NCBI RefSeq assembly: GCF_005048265.1
Contig: NZ_SUNH01000014.1
Location: 1 to 64,000 of the forward strand
DNA length: 64,000 bases
Origin: Paracoccus hibiscisoli
GTDB taxonomy: Bacteria > Pseudomonadota > Alphaproteobacteria > Rhodobacterales > Rhodobacteraceae
Direction of reading: 5' to 3'
Shown: positions 53,318 through 61,704 of the stretch, piece after piece
Position numbering within the stretch: the first letter of the stretch is position 1
Layout: each line of letters starts with the position of its first letter
The notes under the pieces: generated by a model
Told to the model about the DNA's origin: nothing
The model's database searches: none
What the model saw: the letters and a program-made list of their open reading frames with translations, nothing else
Position numbers and translations under genes: made by a program

Positions 53318-54471
53318 CAGCCGGTGACGGCGGTGATGGCGCGCTGACCCAGCTGCATCACGGCGCCCTTCATGCGGCCCAGAAAGCCCGCCTCGGGGAC
53401 GTCCTGGGTGGCGATCAGCGGCGTGACCGTGTCGCGGGTGCCGGGGATGGTCACGACCAGCTGGCCCAAGCGGTCGCCGCGCGCGATGGGGGCGGGGATG
53501 GGGCTGTCATAGACGACCTCGACCCGGACCTCGTCCTGGACGCCCGCGGGCACCAGCACGTTCACGCCATTGGCGGTGGTCAGGCCCACGCGGCTGGCCG
53601 TGCCCAGCCAGACCGGCGCGCTGACGACGGTTTCGCCTGCGGGAACAAGGCTCTGCATGGTGAACTGACGGAAGGCCCAGTTGACAAGACGCTCGGATTC
53701 CTCGGCCCGCGCGCGGTCCGATTGCAACCCGCTGATGACGAAGATCACCCGCCGCCCGTCCTGGATGGCCGAGCCGACCAAGCCGTATCCGGCCTCCTGG
53801 GTGTGCCCGGTCTTGAGCCCGTCGGCGGTCCAGTCCGCCGCCCCGATGGCCAGCAGCGGGTTGCGGTTGCGCGCATTCGAGGGCACCCGGTCCTTGTAGT
53901 TGAACGAGGTCATCGCGAAGTTCGGATAGAGGTCCGGGAATTCGCGGATCATGTAATCCGCCAGCAGCCCCAGATCCTCCATCGACATGCGGTGTCCGGG
54001 GTCGGGCCAGCCCGAGCTGTTGGTCAGCGTGGTATGCGTCAGGCCCAGCTGGGCTGCGCGCTCATTCATCAGGCGGGCAAAGGCATCCTCGCTGCCGGCC
54101 AGCCCTTCGGCGACCACGACGCAGGCATCGTTGCCGGAATTGATGATGATGCCATAAATCAGCTCTTCGACGGTTGGGCGGTCGGCGGGTTCGACGAACA
54201 TCTTGGAGCCGCCCATCCGCCATGCCTTTTCCGAGACCGGAAAGGTGGTGTCCATCGCCACGCGACCGTCACGCAGGGCCTCGAACAGCATGGTCAGCGT
54301 CATCAGCTTGGACATGGATGCCGGGGGCAGGGGAACGTCGGCGTTCTTTTCCATCAGGACGGTTCCCGACTGGACGTCATAGACCCAGGCCGACGTGGCC
54401 GCGGTGTCAAAGGCCCGCGCGGGGGCGGCCATCGCCAGCGCCGCGGCGATCCAGATCAGGAATGTGCGCAT
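53317..54471 (-). CDS. D-alanyl-D-alanine carboxypeptidase (PBP5/6 family)
   Basis: 384 residues. A signal peptide is cut near ARAFD. The catalytic motifs are S52-M-S-K55, SGN in INSGNDACVVVAEGLA, and KTG in DGLKTGHTQEAGYGL. The C-terminal PBP5 domain ends in an amphipathic helix (GRMKGAVMQLGQRAITAV) for membrane attachment. It trims the terminal D-Ala of peptidoglycan side chains. First gene of the six-gene operon. Confidence 0.94.
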   Translation of the reverse strand: MRTFLIWIAAALAMAAPARAFDTAATSAWVYDVQSGTVLMEKNADVPLPPASMSKLMTLTMLFEALRDGRVAMDTTFPVSEKAWRMGGSKMFVEPADRPTVEELIYGIIINSGNDACVVVAEGLAGSEDAFARLMNERAAQLGLTHTTLTNSSGWPDPGHRMSMEDLGLLADYMIREFPDLYPNFAMTSFNYKDRVPSNARNRNPLLAIGAADWTADGLKTGHTQEAGYGLVGSAIQDGRRVIFVISGLQSDRARAEESERLVNWAFRQFTMQSLVPAGETVVSAPVWLGTASRVGLTTANGVNVLVPAGVQDEVRVEVVYDSPIPAPIARGDRLGQLVVTIPGTRDTVTPLIATQDVPEAGFLGRMKGAVMQLGQRAITAVTG

Positions 54472-54558
54472 GATGTGTCCCCTTGCCCGTTTTCCGCAAT
54501 GGTTACATCAACCTCTGCGTGCCCGCAACGCGCGTTGAAAGCGCCGCGAAAAACGTGA

Positions 54559-55131
54559 TCAGGCCCCCACCGCCGCGCGCCAATGACGACGGCAAAGAGA
54601 CACATAGGTCTCGTTCCCGCCGACCTGCACCTGCGCGCCTTCGGTGATGGGGCGGCCCTGATCGTCCTGGCGGATGACCATGGTGGCCTTTTTGCCGCAA
54701 TGGCAGATGGTGCGCACCTCGCGCATGTCATCGGCCAGGGCCAGCAGGGCCGCCGATCCGGGGAACAGCTCTCCGCGGAAATCGACGCGCAGGCCATAGC
54801 ACATGACCGGAATGCCCAGATCATCGGCCACGCGGGCCAGCTGCCAGACCTGGTCGCGGGTCAGGAACTGCGCCTCGTCGATGAAGACGCAGGCCGGGCG
54901 CGGCAGGCTGGCCGCGATCAGCGCCATCAGGTCCGTCGCGCTGTCGAACGAGGCGGCCTCATCCGCGATGCCGATGCGGCTGGCGATGCGGCCCTGGCCC
55001 GCGCGGTCGTCCAGCGCCGCCGTCAGCAGCAGCGTGTCCATGCCGCGTTCGCGATAGTTGTAGGATGCCTGCAGCAGCAAGGTGCTCTTGCCGGCGTTCA
55101 TCGTCGAATAGTTGAAATAGAGCTTTGCCAT
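54559..55131 (-). CDS. tdk: Thymidine kinase
   Basis: 190 residues of the type II enzyme. P-loop STMNAGKST at 9-17, FIDEAQFLTRDQV, GLRVDFRGELFPGSA, zinc Cys in ICHCGKKA and SLCRRHW. It salvages thymidine to dTMP, which tmk then uses. ATG 55131 is preferred over in-frame ATGs further upstream because the family begins at AKLYFNYSTMN. Confidence 0.95.
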   Translation of the reverse strand: MAKLYFNYSTMNAGKSTLLLQASYNYRERGMDTLLLTAALDDRAGQGRIASRIGIADEAASFDSATDLMALIAASLPRPACVFIDEAQFLTRDQVWQLARVADDLGIPVMCYGLRVDFRGELFPGSAALLALADDMREVRTICHCGKKATMVIRQDDQGRPITEGAQVQVGGNETYVSLCRRHWRAAVGA

Positions 55132-55172
55132 GACGCCGTGGGCCATACCCGCGCGACAGCCCCGCCACAAGC

Positions 55173-55202
55173 AAAAGCCGCCGGGGATCGCGCCCCGGCG
55201 GC
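55173..55202 (-). terminator. Rho-independent terminator of the RhlE-like gene
   Basis: GCCGCCGGGG-ATCGCG-CCCCGGCGGC is a perfect ten-pair stem, followed on the minus strand by TTTTGCTTG. It lies 28 bases after the helicase stop. Confidence 0.85.
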
Positions 55203-55230
55203 TGTCTTGGGATCGCCTTCGCGGCGAGGA

Positions 55231-56604
55231 TCAGGCCGTGCGGCTTTTGGGCGCACGCGACGGGCGGCGGGCCGGGCGCTTATGCGCACCCCCGTCCATC
55301 GGCTTGCCACGACCGCGCTGCGGACCGCCTGCGGGACCGGCCGCGGCGGCTGCGGCCGCGGAAGGCACATCGCCCCCGATCACGGGGATGGTGTTCTTCA
55401 TCGCCTTTTCGATGGCGCGCAGCTCTCCCAGTTCGGCGGGCGAACAGAAGGCCACGGCGCGACCGTCACGGCCCGCACGCGCGGTCCGGCCGATGCGGTG
55501 GACATAGTTCTCCGGCACATTGGGCAGGTCGTAGTTATAGATATGCGCCACGTCCGGGATATCCAGGCCACGGGCGGCCACGTCGGTTGCGACCAGGACC
55601 TTGGTCTCTCCCTTGCGGAAAGCCTCCAGGGCGCGCTCACGCTGGCCCTGCGACTTGTTGCCGTGGATCGCGGCGACGGCAAAGCCCCAGCTGTCCAGCA
55701 ATTTGGCCAGCTTGTCGCAGCCATGCTTGGTGCGGCCAAAGACCATCGCCATTTCCTGCGTGTGCTTGGACATGTATTCGGCCAGCAGCTTGGCCTTGTC
55801 GCCCTGGCTGACGAAATGCACGCCCTGGTCGATCTTCTTGGCGGCCTGGCCCGGGGGGTTCACGGCGACCTTGACCGGGTTGGTCAGATAGGTGTCCGAC
55901 AGCTCGGACATCAGCTTGGGCATCGTGGCCGAGAACATCAGCGTCTGACGCTCGCGCGGCAGCATCCGCGCGATCTTGCGCAGGGTGTGGATGAAGCCGA
56001 TGTCCAGCATCTGGTCGGCTTCGTCCAGCACCAGATAGGTGGTGGCCTCTAGGCTGATCGCGCGACGCTCGATCAGGTCCATCAGGCGGCCCGGCGTCGC
56101 GATCAGCACGTCCACGCCGCGCGACAGCCGCTCGGTCTGGGTGTTGATCGAGGCGCCGCCCACGACGCGGAACGACCGGATCGGCGTGCCTTCGGCATAG
56201 GCGTCGATGTTCGTCGCGATCTGGGTGGCAAGCTCGCGGGTCGGCGCCAGGATCAGCGCGCGGCAGGTCTTGGGGTCGGGCTTCTTGCCATAGTTGATCA
56301 GGCGGGTCAGCATCGGCAGGCCGAAGGCCGCCGTCTTGCCGGTGCCGGTCTGGGCCAGGCCCAGCACGTCACGGCCCTGCACGATGGCGGGGATGCCCTG
56401 TTCCTGGATCGGCGTAGGCGTGGTCAGGCCCATCGCGATGATGTTCGCGTTGATGCGGTGGTCGATGCCCATATCGGCAAAGGGTCCGGTGATGACCGGT
56501 TCGCGCGCGGGGGCGCGGCGGCCTTCGTTGGCCTGGATCGGCGCGCGGGCGGGAGTGGATTTGCCGCCACGGTTGGGGCGACGGCGGGTGTTGTTCTGTT
56601 CCAT
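55231..56604 (-). CDS. rhlE: DEAD-box RNA helicase, RhlE-like
   Basis: 457 residues. Motif I AQTGTGKTAAFGLP, PTRELATQIA, VLDEADQMLDIGF, FSATMPKLM, ATDVAARGLDIPDV, HRIGRTARAGRDG. A basic Arg/Pro/Ala-rich tail from about 400 replaces the DbpA domain of the other helicase in the window. ATG 56604 (MEQNNTRRRP) and ATG 56622 are both possible; the first is preferred because the upstream one has its G-run only four bases away. Confidence 0.9.
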   Translation of the reverse strand: MEQNNTRRRPNRGGKSTPARAPIQANEGRRAPAREPVITGPFADMGIDHRINANIIAMGLTTPTPIQEQGIPAIVQGRDVLGLAQTGTGKTAAFGLPMLTRLINYGKKPDPKTCRALILAPTRELATQIATNIDAYAEGTPIRSFRVVGGASINTQTERLSRGVDVLIATPGRLMDLIERRAISLEATTYLVLDEADQMLDIGFIHTLRKIARMLPRERQTLMFSATMPKLMSELSDTYLTNPVKVAVNPPGQAAKKIDQGVHFVSQGDKAKLLAEYMSKHTQEMAMVFGRTKHGCDKLAKLLDSWGFAVAAIHGNKSQGQRERALEAFRKGETKVLVATDVAARGLDIPDVAHIYNYDLPNVPENYVHRIGRTARAGRDGRAVAFCSPAELGELRAIEKAMKNTIPVIGGDVPSAAAAAAAGPAGGPQRGRGKPMDGGAHKRPARRPSRAPKSRTA

Positions 56605-56828
56605 AGGATCTTTCGTCCCCATGCGTCCCCCGTATCGGACGCAAGGGCAGGGGCCGCACGACAGCGCGCAGCCAATGGCAGGGGTGCAGGCGCGATACGA
56701 GGATGCCTGCTGCCTCCCCGCGTGAATGGGAAACTGGAATGGGTGTCGGCGTCTCGGGCTATGCCCAGGGGCTGCTCACGCGGCAGCGGACGGCGATGAG
56801 GATCAGATGGGGCAGAATGACGCGAAAG

Positions 56829-57278
56829 TCAACCCCGATCCGCACTGTCCAGCCAGATCGTCACCGGACCGTCATTGGTCAGCGACACCTGCATGTCCGC
56901 GCCAAAGCGCCCGGTTTCGGTGGCGATCCCCAGATCGCGCATCGCCTGCGCCAGGTGTTCATACAGCGCCCGGCCCGTGTCGGGATCGGCTGCGGCCGAG
57001 AAGCCGGGGCGGTTGCCGCTGCGTGTGTCCGCGGCCAGGGTGAACTGGCTGACGACCAGCGCGCCGCCGCCGGTGTCCAGCAGCGACCGGTTCATCCGCC
57101 CCTGATCGTCGCGAAAGATGCGCAGGCGCGCGATGCGCCCGGCCATCCGGTCCACCGTGGCGGGGTCGTCGCCCTGCATCGCGCAGGCCAGCACCAGAAG
57201 GCCCGGCCCGGTGCGCCCCACGACCTGGTCATCGACCAAGACCGAGGCTTGGGCGACGCGCTGGACCAGAACCCTCAT
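56829..57278 (-). CDS. dtd: D-aminoacyl-tRNA deacylase
   Basis: 149 residues, full length. [33 protein letters not shown] with the SQFTL motif, and the late [13 protein letters not shown]ly-cisPro site. It removes D-amino acids from mischarged tRNA. Its ATG overlaps the YeeE/YedE stop by 4 bases. Confidence 0.96.
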   Translation of the reverse strand: MRVLVQRVAQASVLVDDQVVGRTGPGLLVLACAMQGDDPATVDRMAGRIARLRIFRDDQGRMNRSLLDTGGGALVVSQFTLAADTRSGNRPGFSAAADPDTGRALYEHLAQAMRDLGIATETGRFGADMQVSLTNDGPVTIWLDSADRG

Positions 57279-57691
57279 GCGCGGCGGCTCCACAGGCCGA
57301 ACAGCGCCATGCCGGCCACCATCGCGGCAAAGAACACCCAGACCGACGGCCCGCCGAAGAACAGCGACGCCATCGCCGGCCCCGGACACAGGCCCGACAG
57401 TCCCCAGCCCAGGCCGAACAGCGCAGCACCCCCGATCAACCGCCCATCCAGCCGCTGTTCGGGCATCGCGGGCAGGGGCGCGCCGCTGAGCGACCGGTTG
57501 CGGGCCGCGGCGATGCGCCATGCCAGGAACATCACCACGACCGCGCCGCCCATCACAAAGGCCAGTGTCGGGTCCCAGGCCCCGAACAGGTCCAGAAACC
57601 CCTGCACCTTGGCCGGGTCGGTCATGCCCGACACCACCAGCCCCGCGCCGAACAGCCCGCCCGACAGGCCGGCGATCACCAGCCGCGTCAT
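57275..57691 (-). CDS. YeeE/YedE-type half transporter 2 (DUF6691-like)
   Basis: 138 residues with four membrane helices: [48 protein letters not shown] with the conserved Cys in a G-L-C-P-G-P loop. It pairs with the protein encoded before it. Family members (PmpB, TsuA-type) move sulfur compounds such as thiosulfate across the inner membrane. Confidence 0.88.
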   Translation of the reverse strand: MTRLVIAGLSGGLFGAGLVVSGMTDPAKVQGFLDLFGAWDPTLAFVMGGAVVVMFLAWRIAAARNRSLSGAPLPAMPEQRLDGRLIGGAALFGLGWGLSGLCPGPAMASLFFGGPSVWVFFAAMVAGMALFGLWSRRA

Positions 57692-58113
57692 GCCGCACCC
57701 CCCATCAGGCGCGCGATCAGCACCGCAGCCACGCCCGTGCCCAGATAGATCAACGTCGCCACGATCCCCCGCAGCGACAGCCGCGAGATGCCGCAGACCC
57801 CGTGCCCCGAGGTGCAGCCGCTGCCAAGCCGCGTGCCAAAGCCCACCAGCAGCCCCGCCAGCGCCAGCACGCCCAGGCCCGCGACCGGGCGCGAGGCCTG
57901 GGCCGCGCCGGTGCCGACCATCACTGCGGGGACGGCGACCAGCGCCGCCAGAAAGATCAGCCGTTCTGCCAGATTGGCGCGGCCGGTGCCGTCGATCACG
58001 CCGCCTAGCAGGCCGCTGGCCCCCATGATGCGTCCGTTGCCCAGCATATACAGGGCCGCCGCCGCGCCGATCATCAGCCCGCCGATCAGTCCCAGGATCC
58101 AGTCGGGGTTCAT
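57688..58113 (-). CDS. YeeE/YedE-type half transporter 1
   Basis: 141 residues with four helices and the matching Cys motif [23 protein letters not shown] 58113 is preferred to ATG 58128 because AAAGGA lies at the right spacing. Together with the downstream half it would make a complete sulfur-compound channel. Its upstream DNA carries an ATTC-N8-GAAT operator, consistent with control by a persulfide-sensing ArsR-family repressor. Confidence 0.88.
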   Translation of the reverse strand: MNPDWILGLIGGLMIGAAAALYMLGNGRIMGASGLLGGVIDGTGRANLAERLIFLAALVAVPAVMVGTGAAQASRPVAGLGVLALAGLLVGFGTRLGSGCTSGHGVCGISRLSLRGIVATLIYLGTGVAAVLIARLMGGAA

Positions 58114-58143
58114 GATGTGTCCTTTCATCCCGTCGCCTGGACA

Positions 58144-58172
58144 GGATGTATTCCAATTTGCGAATGTGTCAA
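58144..58172 (-). promoter_or_regulatory. Promoter of the YeeE/YedE operon
   Basis: On the minus strand a perfect TTGACA -35 box (58172-58167) is followed after 16-17 bases by TACATC/ACATCC, a weak -10. The operator at 58150-58165 fills the spacer. Confidence 0.5.
58150..58165. promoter_or_regulatory. BigR/SqrR-type operator
   Basis: ATTC-CAATTTGC-GAAT, an ATTC-N8-GAAT inverted repeat as recognised by the BigR/SqrR family of persulfide-responsive ArsR repressors. It lies between the -35 and -10 of the sulfur-transporter operon, a position that would block RNA polymerase. Confidence 0.6.
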
Positions 58173-58205
58173 GGCTCTGGCGCCCGGCAAGTCCGGTCCC
58201 GGAGT

Positions 58206-58433
58206 TCAGCGACCCAGGATGATGCCGATCACCACCATCATCAGGCCGATGGCCGATGCGGCCAGGGCCGCCACGTTCACCGCCAGGACGCCGCGCATGC
58301 GGACGCGCAGGGCCTCGTCGTCCAGGCCCTTGGCGCGGGCGCGGCTGACGGTCCAGATGCACCACACCAGCGCGCCCAGTCCCAGCAGCGTCAGCGCGGC
58401 GCCGGTCCAGATGATCCAGTCGAACAGGGTCAT
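58206..58433 (-). CDS. Small two-helix membrane protein
   Basis: 75 residues: helix 1 WIIWTGAALTLLGLGALVWC, a charged loop SRARAKGLDDEALRVRMRG, helix 2 to the C-terminus. AAAGGAGA precedes ATG 58433. The loop-between-helices plan is common among conserved alphaproteobacterial membrane proteins of unknown role. It may be cotranscribed into the sulfur-transporter region, but 93 bases and a separate promoter lie between. Confidence 0.75.
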   Translation of the reverse strand: MTLFDWIIWTGAALTLLGLGALVWCIWTVSRARAKGLDDEALRVRMRGVLAVNVAALAASAIGLMMVVIGIILGR

Positions 58434-58550
58434 GGTCGTCTCCTTTGGCGACAGGCAGGCGGGGTGCCGCGCCCGTCCCCTAGCGGCGATTGCACCGCCC
58501 GACAAGACCGCCTAACACGCGGGGCACATGCGCAAGAGGGGACGAATCCG

Positions 58551-58802
58551 ATGCAGGACGATCAGGCTTATGGAGTGGCGGCAGACGAGCTGCGCCAGTT
58601 CATCGAACAGTTCGAGCAGCTGGAGGCCGAAAAGAAGGACATCGCCGAACGCCAGAAAGAGGTGATGGCCGAGGCCAAGGCCCGCGGCTATGACACCAAG
58701 GTGATGAAGCAGATCATCGCCCTGCGCCGCCGCGACAAGGATGACATCGCCGAGGAAGAGGCGATCCTGGACATGTACAAGGCCGCCCTGGGCATGGTCT
58801 GA
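58551..58802 (+). CDS. gapR: Nucleoid-associated protein GapR (DUF2312)
   Basis: 83 residues, nearly all helical: ELRQFIEQFEQLEAEKKDIA, EVMAEAKARGYDTKVMKQII and RRRDKDDIAEEEAILDMYK match the DUF2312 family over its full length. In Caulobacter GapR clamps overtwisted DNA ahead of replication and transcription. ATG 58551 follows GAGGGGACG. Confidence 0.93.
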   Translation: MQDDQAYGVAADELRQFIEQFEQLEAEKKDIAERQKEVMAEAKARGYDTKVMKQIIALRRRDKDDIAEEEAILDMYKAALGMV

Positions 58803-58846
58803 CGACACCCTTGCGCTGCCCCTGCGCGCGGGGGTCGCGCAGGGGC

Positions 58847-59722
58847 TTAGGGCAGGATGAATTCGACGCCGGGCAGGACCGCGATCTCGGCCGCGTCGGC
58901 GTGATAGGTTCGGGTGACCTCGTCGACCATGTCCTGCGTCCATCCGGGCAGGTCGATCGGCTGGTCGACCGTATCGGGCAGCGCGTGATCGGCCAGCATC
59001 CGCGCGTAGAGGTCGCGGCGCTGGCGCACGGTCATCTGGTCGCGCCCGGCCATCGCGTCACGCAGCAGCGCGACCCCCGCATCGCCCAGCAGTTCGTGCA
59101 TGTACAGGATGCCGCCCGACAGCGGCGCCGAAGGCGGCAGGGCCGCGACCAGGCGCACCACCTCGGGCCAGATCAGTGGCACGTCCTCGTGGCACCAGAC
59201 CACCACGCGCCGTCCCTGCGTCGCGCGCAGCAGGCGCTGGATCGCGGGGCGCCAGCGCAGCTGCAGGGGGTCTGTGCCCTGCATCAGCGCGTCATAGCCG
59301 CCGCCGCTGAACTGGCCCAAGACCTCGGTCAGCAGGACGGCGGGGTTGCGGATCGCGACAAAGAACTCGGTCTGCGCCGACGGGAACAGCCGCGACAGCG
59401 CCGCGGCGCGCAGCCCGATCTGCGGATAAAGCCCCTCACGCCCGACCGCGCGGCCGGGCGCGCCCATGAAGGTCGGCGTGGACATGATGACCCGCGACGG
59501 ATCGTCGCTGTCCAGCATCGCGTCCAGCATGATCTGTTCCATCTCGGGGGTGGCGGTGCCGCCGTTCAGCGATTTCAGCGCCTCGTCGAACAGGCCGCGA
59601 TGGCGGTTCGGGGTCACGACCTCGGTCCCGGCCTTCTGCAGCGCCGCGCGGTTGTTCAGCAGGGTCTTGAGCAGGCGGTCGCCATCGGTGCCATGCACCC
59701 CCATGTGGAAAACCATCTGCAT
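58847..59722 (-). CDS. Sulfotransferase-like protein, unassigned
   Basis: 291 residues without signal peptide or membrane helices. The N-terminus VFHMGVHGTDGDRLLKTLL occupies the place of the PAPS-binding P-loop in sulfotransferase-fold proteins, and TEFFVAIRNPAVLLTEVL resembles their 3'-phosphate-binding block. The P-loop lacks its usual Lys-Ser/Thr pair. No operon partner. Function should be treated as unknown. Confidence 0.6.
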   Translation of the reverse strand: MQMVFHMGVHGTDGDRLLKTLLNNRAALQKAGTEVVTPNRHRGLFDEALKSLNGGTATPEMEQIMLDAMLDSDDPSRVIMSTPTFMGAPGRAVGREGLYPQIGLRAAALSRLFPSAQTEFFVAIRNPAVLLTEVLGQFSGGGYDALMQGTDPLQLRWRPAIQRLLRATQGRRVVVWCHEDVPLIWPEVVRLVAALPPSAPLSGGILYMHELLGDAGVALLRDAMAGRDQMTVRQRRDLYARMLADHALPDTVDQPIDLPGWTQDMVDEVTRTYHADAAEIAVLPGVEFILP

Positions 59723-59836
59723 CTGAACTGTCCCGTCTTTTCAAGGTGCCGCACGCGGCCGGGCCACGCTGGATCTGGCGCGCAGATTACCGCTGTGGCG
59801 TGGACAGTCAAACCGCTTTGCCCTATCGCCCATGCC

Positions 59837-61525
59837 ATGACCCGGACAGCCCCCGCCCAGACCCGCCCGCGCCGTCACGATCATGCCCTGCGCCAAGGGG
59901 GCGGCCGGGGATGGTCGCTGGCCGCGGTGCTGGTCGCGGGGCTGGTGCTGATGCCGGTGCTGTCGGTCGTCTGGCTGGCGCTGAACCCCACCGACAACAT
60001 CTGGCCGCATCTGCTGTCCACGGTCATGCCGCGCTATTTCGGCAACACGGTGGCGTTGGCGATGGGCACCGGCCTTCTGGCGGCGGCGATGGGCACGGGG
60101 GCGGCCTGGCTGGTCAGCATGTACGATTTTCCGGGCCGGGGCGCGCTGCAATGGCTGCTGCTGCTGCCGCTGGCGGTGCCGGCCTATATCGGCGCCTATG
60201 CGCTGGCCGATTTCCTGGACTATTCCGGCCCGGTGCAGATCGCCCTGCGCGGCTGGTTCGGGTGGGAATCGGCGCGCGACTATTGGTTCCCGCGCATCCG
60301 ATCGCTGGAGGCGGCGGTCGTGGTGCTGGCCTCGGCGCTCTATCCTTACGTCTATCTGCTGACGCGGGCGGCGCTGCACGAACAGTCGGGCAGCGCCTAT
60401 GAGGTCGCGCGCGCTCTGGGCACCGGGCCCTGGGGCCTGTTCGCCCGCGTGGGCCTGCCGCTGGCGCGCCCGGCCATCGTCGCGGGGTCCGCGATCGCGA
60501 TGATGGAGGCGGTCGCCGATTACGGCGTCGTCAGCTATTTCGGCGTCCAGACCCTGAACACCGGCATCTTCACCACCTGGTTGGAGCGTCGGAACGCCGG
60601 CGGCGCGGCGCAGATCGCCTGCGCGATGCTGGCCATCATCGTGGTCCTGTCCCTGTGGGAGCGATTCGCCCGCCGCAACGCCCGCTATCATCAAAGTGCG
60701 CGCCAACCCCGCCCGGTCACCCGACAGCGCCTGCGCCCGCTGGCGGGGGTTGCGGCGATGCTGGCCTGCCTGCTGCCTTTTGCGATGGGCTTCGTGCTGC
60801 CGGTGGGGGTGATCACGACCTATGCGCTGGCCTATCCGCAGGGCTGGCTGTCGCCGGGGCTGGCCCGGGCGGCCTGGCACACGGTGTCCCTGGGGGGGAT
60901 GGCCGCGGTGCTGACGGTGCTGGGCGCGCTGATCATGGTCTATGGCACGCGCCTGTCGGGGCGGTCGCTGCCGCGCCTGCTGATGCCCGTCACCACCATC
61001 GGCTATGCGGCGCCGGGGGCGGTGCTGGCGGTGGGGCTGCTGATTCCGTTGGCGGCGCTGGATCACCGGGTGGCCGATGGCTGGCTGGCGCTGACCGGCA
61101 CCGATCCGGGGCTGATCCTGACGGGGACGGGCACGGCCATCGTGCTGGCCTATCTGGTGCGGTTCTTTGCCATCGGGCAGGGGGCGATCGACGCGGCCTT
61201 CACGCGTGTGCCGCCGTCGCTGCCCATGGCGGCGCGGTCCCTGGGGCGCGACAATGCGGGCGTGCTGCGGACCGTGTATCTGCCGATGATGCGCGGGTCG
61301 GTGGGGGCGGCCCTGCTGCTGGTCTTCGTCGATTGCGTTAAGGAGCTGCCCGCGACGCTGCTGCTGCGCCCTTTCAACTTTGAGACGCTGGCCACCCGCA
61401 CCCATGAACGCGCCAGCCTGGAGGATCTGGGCAATGCCGCCCCCGCGGCGCTGCTGGTGATGGCCGTGGGGCTGGCGGCGGTGGCGCTGCTGGCGCGCAC
61501 AAATCTGGGGCGCGCGCGGCGCTGA
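59837..61525 (+). CDS. Iron(III)-type ABC transporter permease (FbpB/SfuB-like)
   Basis: 562 residues with twelve membrane helices arranged as two homologous six-helix halves, each with a coupling motif (EVARALGTGPWGLFARVGLP near 190 and MAARSLGRDNAGVLRTVYLP near 460). This double permease is typical of ferric-iron importers of the Fbp/Sfu/Fut group. The ATPase and binding protein that it needs are not in the window, so it is an orphan subunit. Confidence 0.88.
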   Translation: MTRTAPAQTRPRRHDHALRQGGGRGWSLAAVLVAGLVLMPVLSVVWLALNPTDNIWPHLLSTVMPRYFGNTVALAMGTGLLAAAMGTGAAWLVSMYDFPGRGALQWLLLLPLAVPAYIGAYALADFLDYSGPVQIALRGWFGWESARDYWFPRIRSLEAAVVVLASALYPYVYLLTRAALHEQSGSAYEVARALGTGPWGLFARVGLPLARPAIVAGSAIAMMEAVADYGVVSYFGVQTLNTGIFTTWLERRNAGGAAQIACAMLAIIVVLSLWERFARRNARYHQSARQPRPVTRQRLRPLAGVAAMLACLLPFAMGFVLPVGVITTYALAYPQGWLSPGLARAAWHTVSLGGMAAVLTVLGALIMVYGTRLSGRSLPRLLMPVTTIGYAAPGAVLAVGLLIPLAALDHRVADGWLALTGTDPGLILTGTGTAIVLAYLVRFFAIGQGAIDAAFTRVPPSLPMAARSLGRDNAGVLRTVYLPMMRGSVGAALLLVFVDCVKELPATLLLRPFNFETLATRTHERASLEDLGNAAPAALLVMAVGLAAVALLARTNLGRARR

Positions 61526-61530
61526 CGCGC

Positions 61531-61559
61531 TTGCGCAGCACGGGTCGGCTTGGTAATCG
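61531..61559 (+). promoter_or_regulatory. Promoter of tRNA-Thr
   Basis: TTGCGC, 17 bases, TAATCG, ending ten bases before the tRNA 5' end. Confidence 0.55.
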
Positions 61560-61568
61560 GGCAGGGAT

Positions 61569-61643
61569 GCCGGCTTAGCTCAGTGGTAGAGCGTCTGATT
61601 TGTAATCAGGGGGTCGGGGGTTCAAATCCCTCAGCCGGCACCA
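61569..61643 (+). tRNA. tRNA-Thr (anticodon UGU)
   Basis: 75 bases with encoded CCA. The acceptor stem GCCGGCT pairs with AGCCGGC, with discriminator A. The D-arm is AGCTCAGTGGTAGAGC. The anticodon stem is TCTGA/TCAGG with loop TTTGTAA, so the anticodon is TGT. The T-arm is GGGGGTTCAAATCCC. It decodes ACA and, by wobble, ACG. A tyrosine recombinase starts 62 bases downstream, so this is a likely attachment site. Confidence 0.97.
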
Positions 61644-61704
61644 CTCGTCATCGCATGCTATTGAAAAACCTCAGCTAAGTTCAATCTTGGCCAAGGCGTA
61701 GAAC

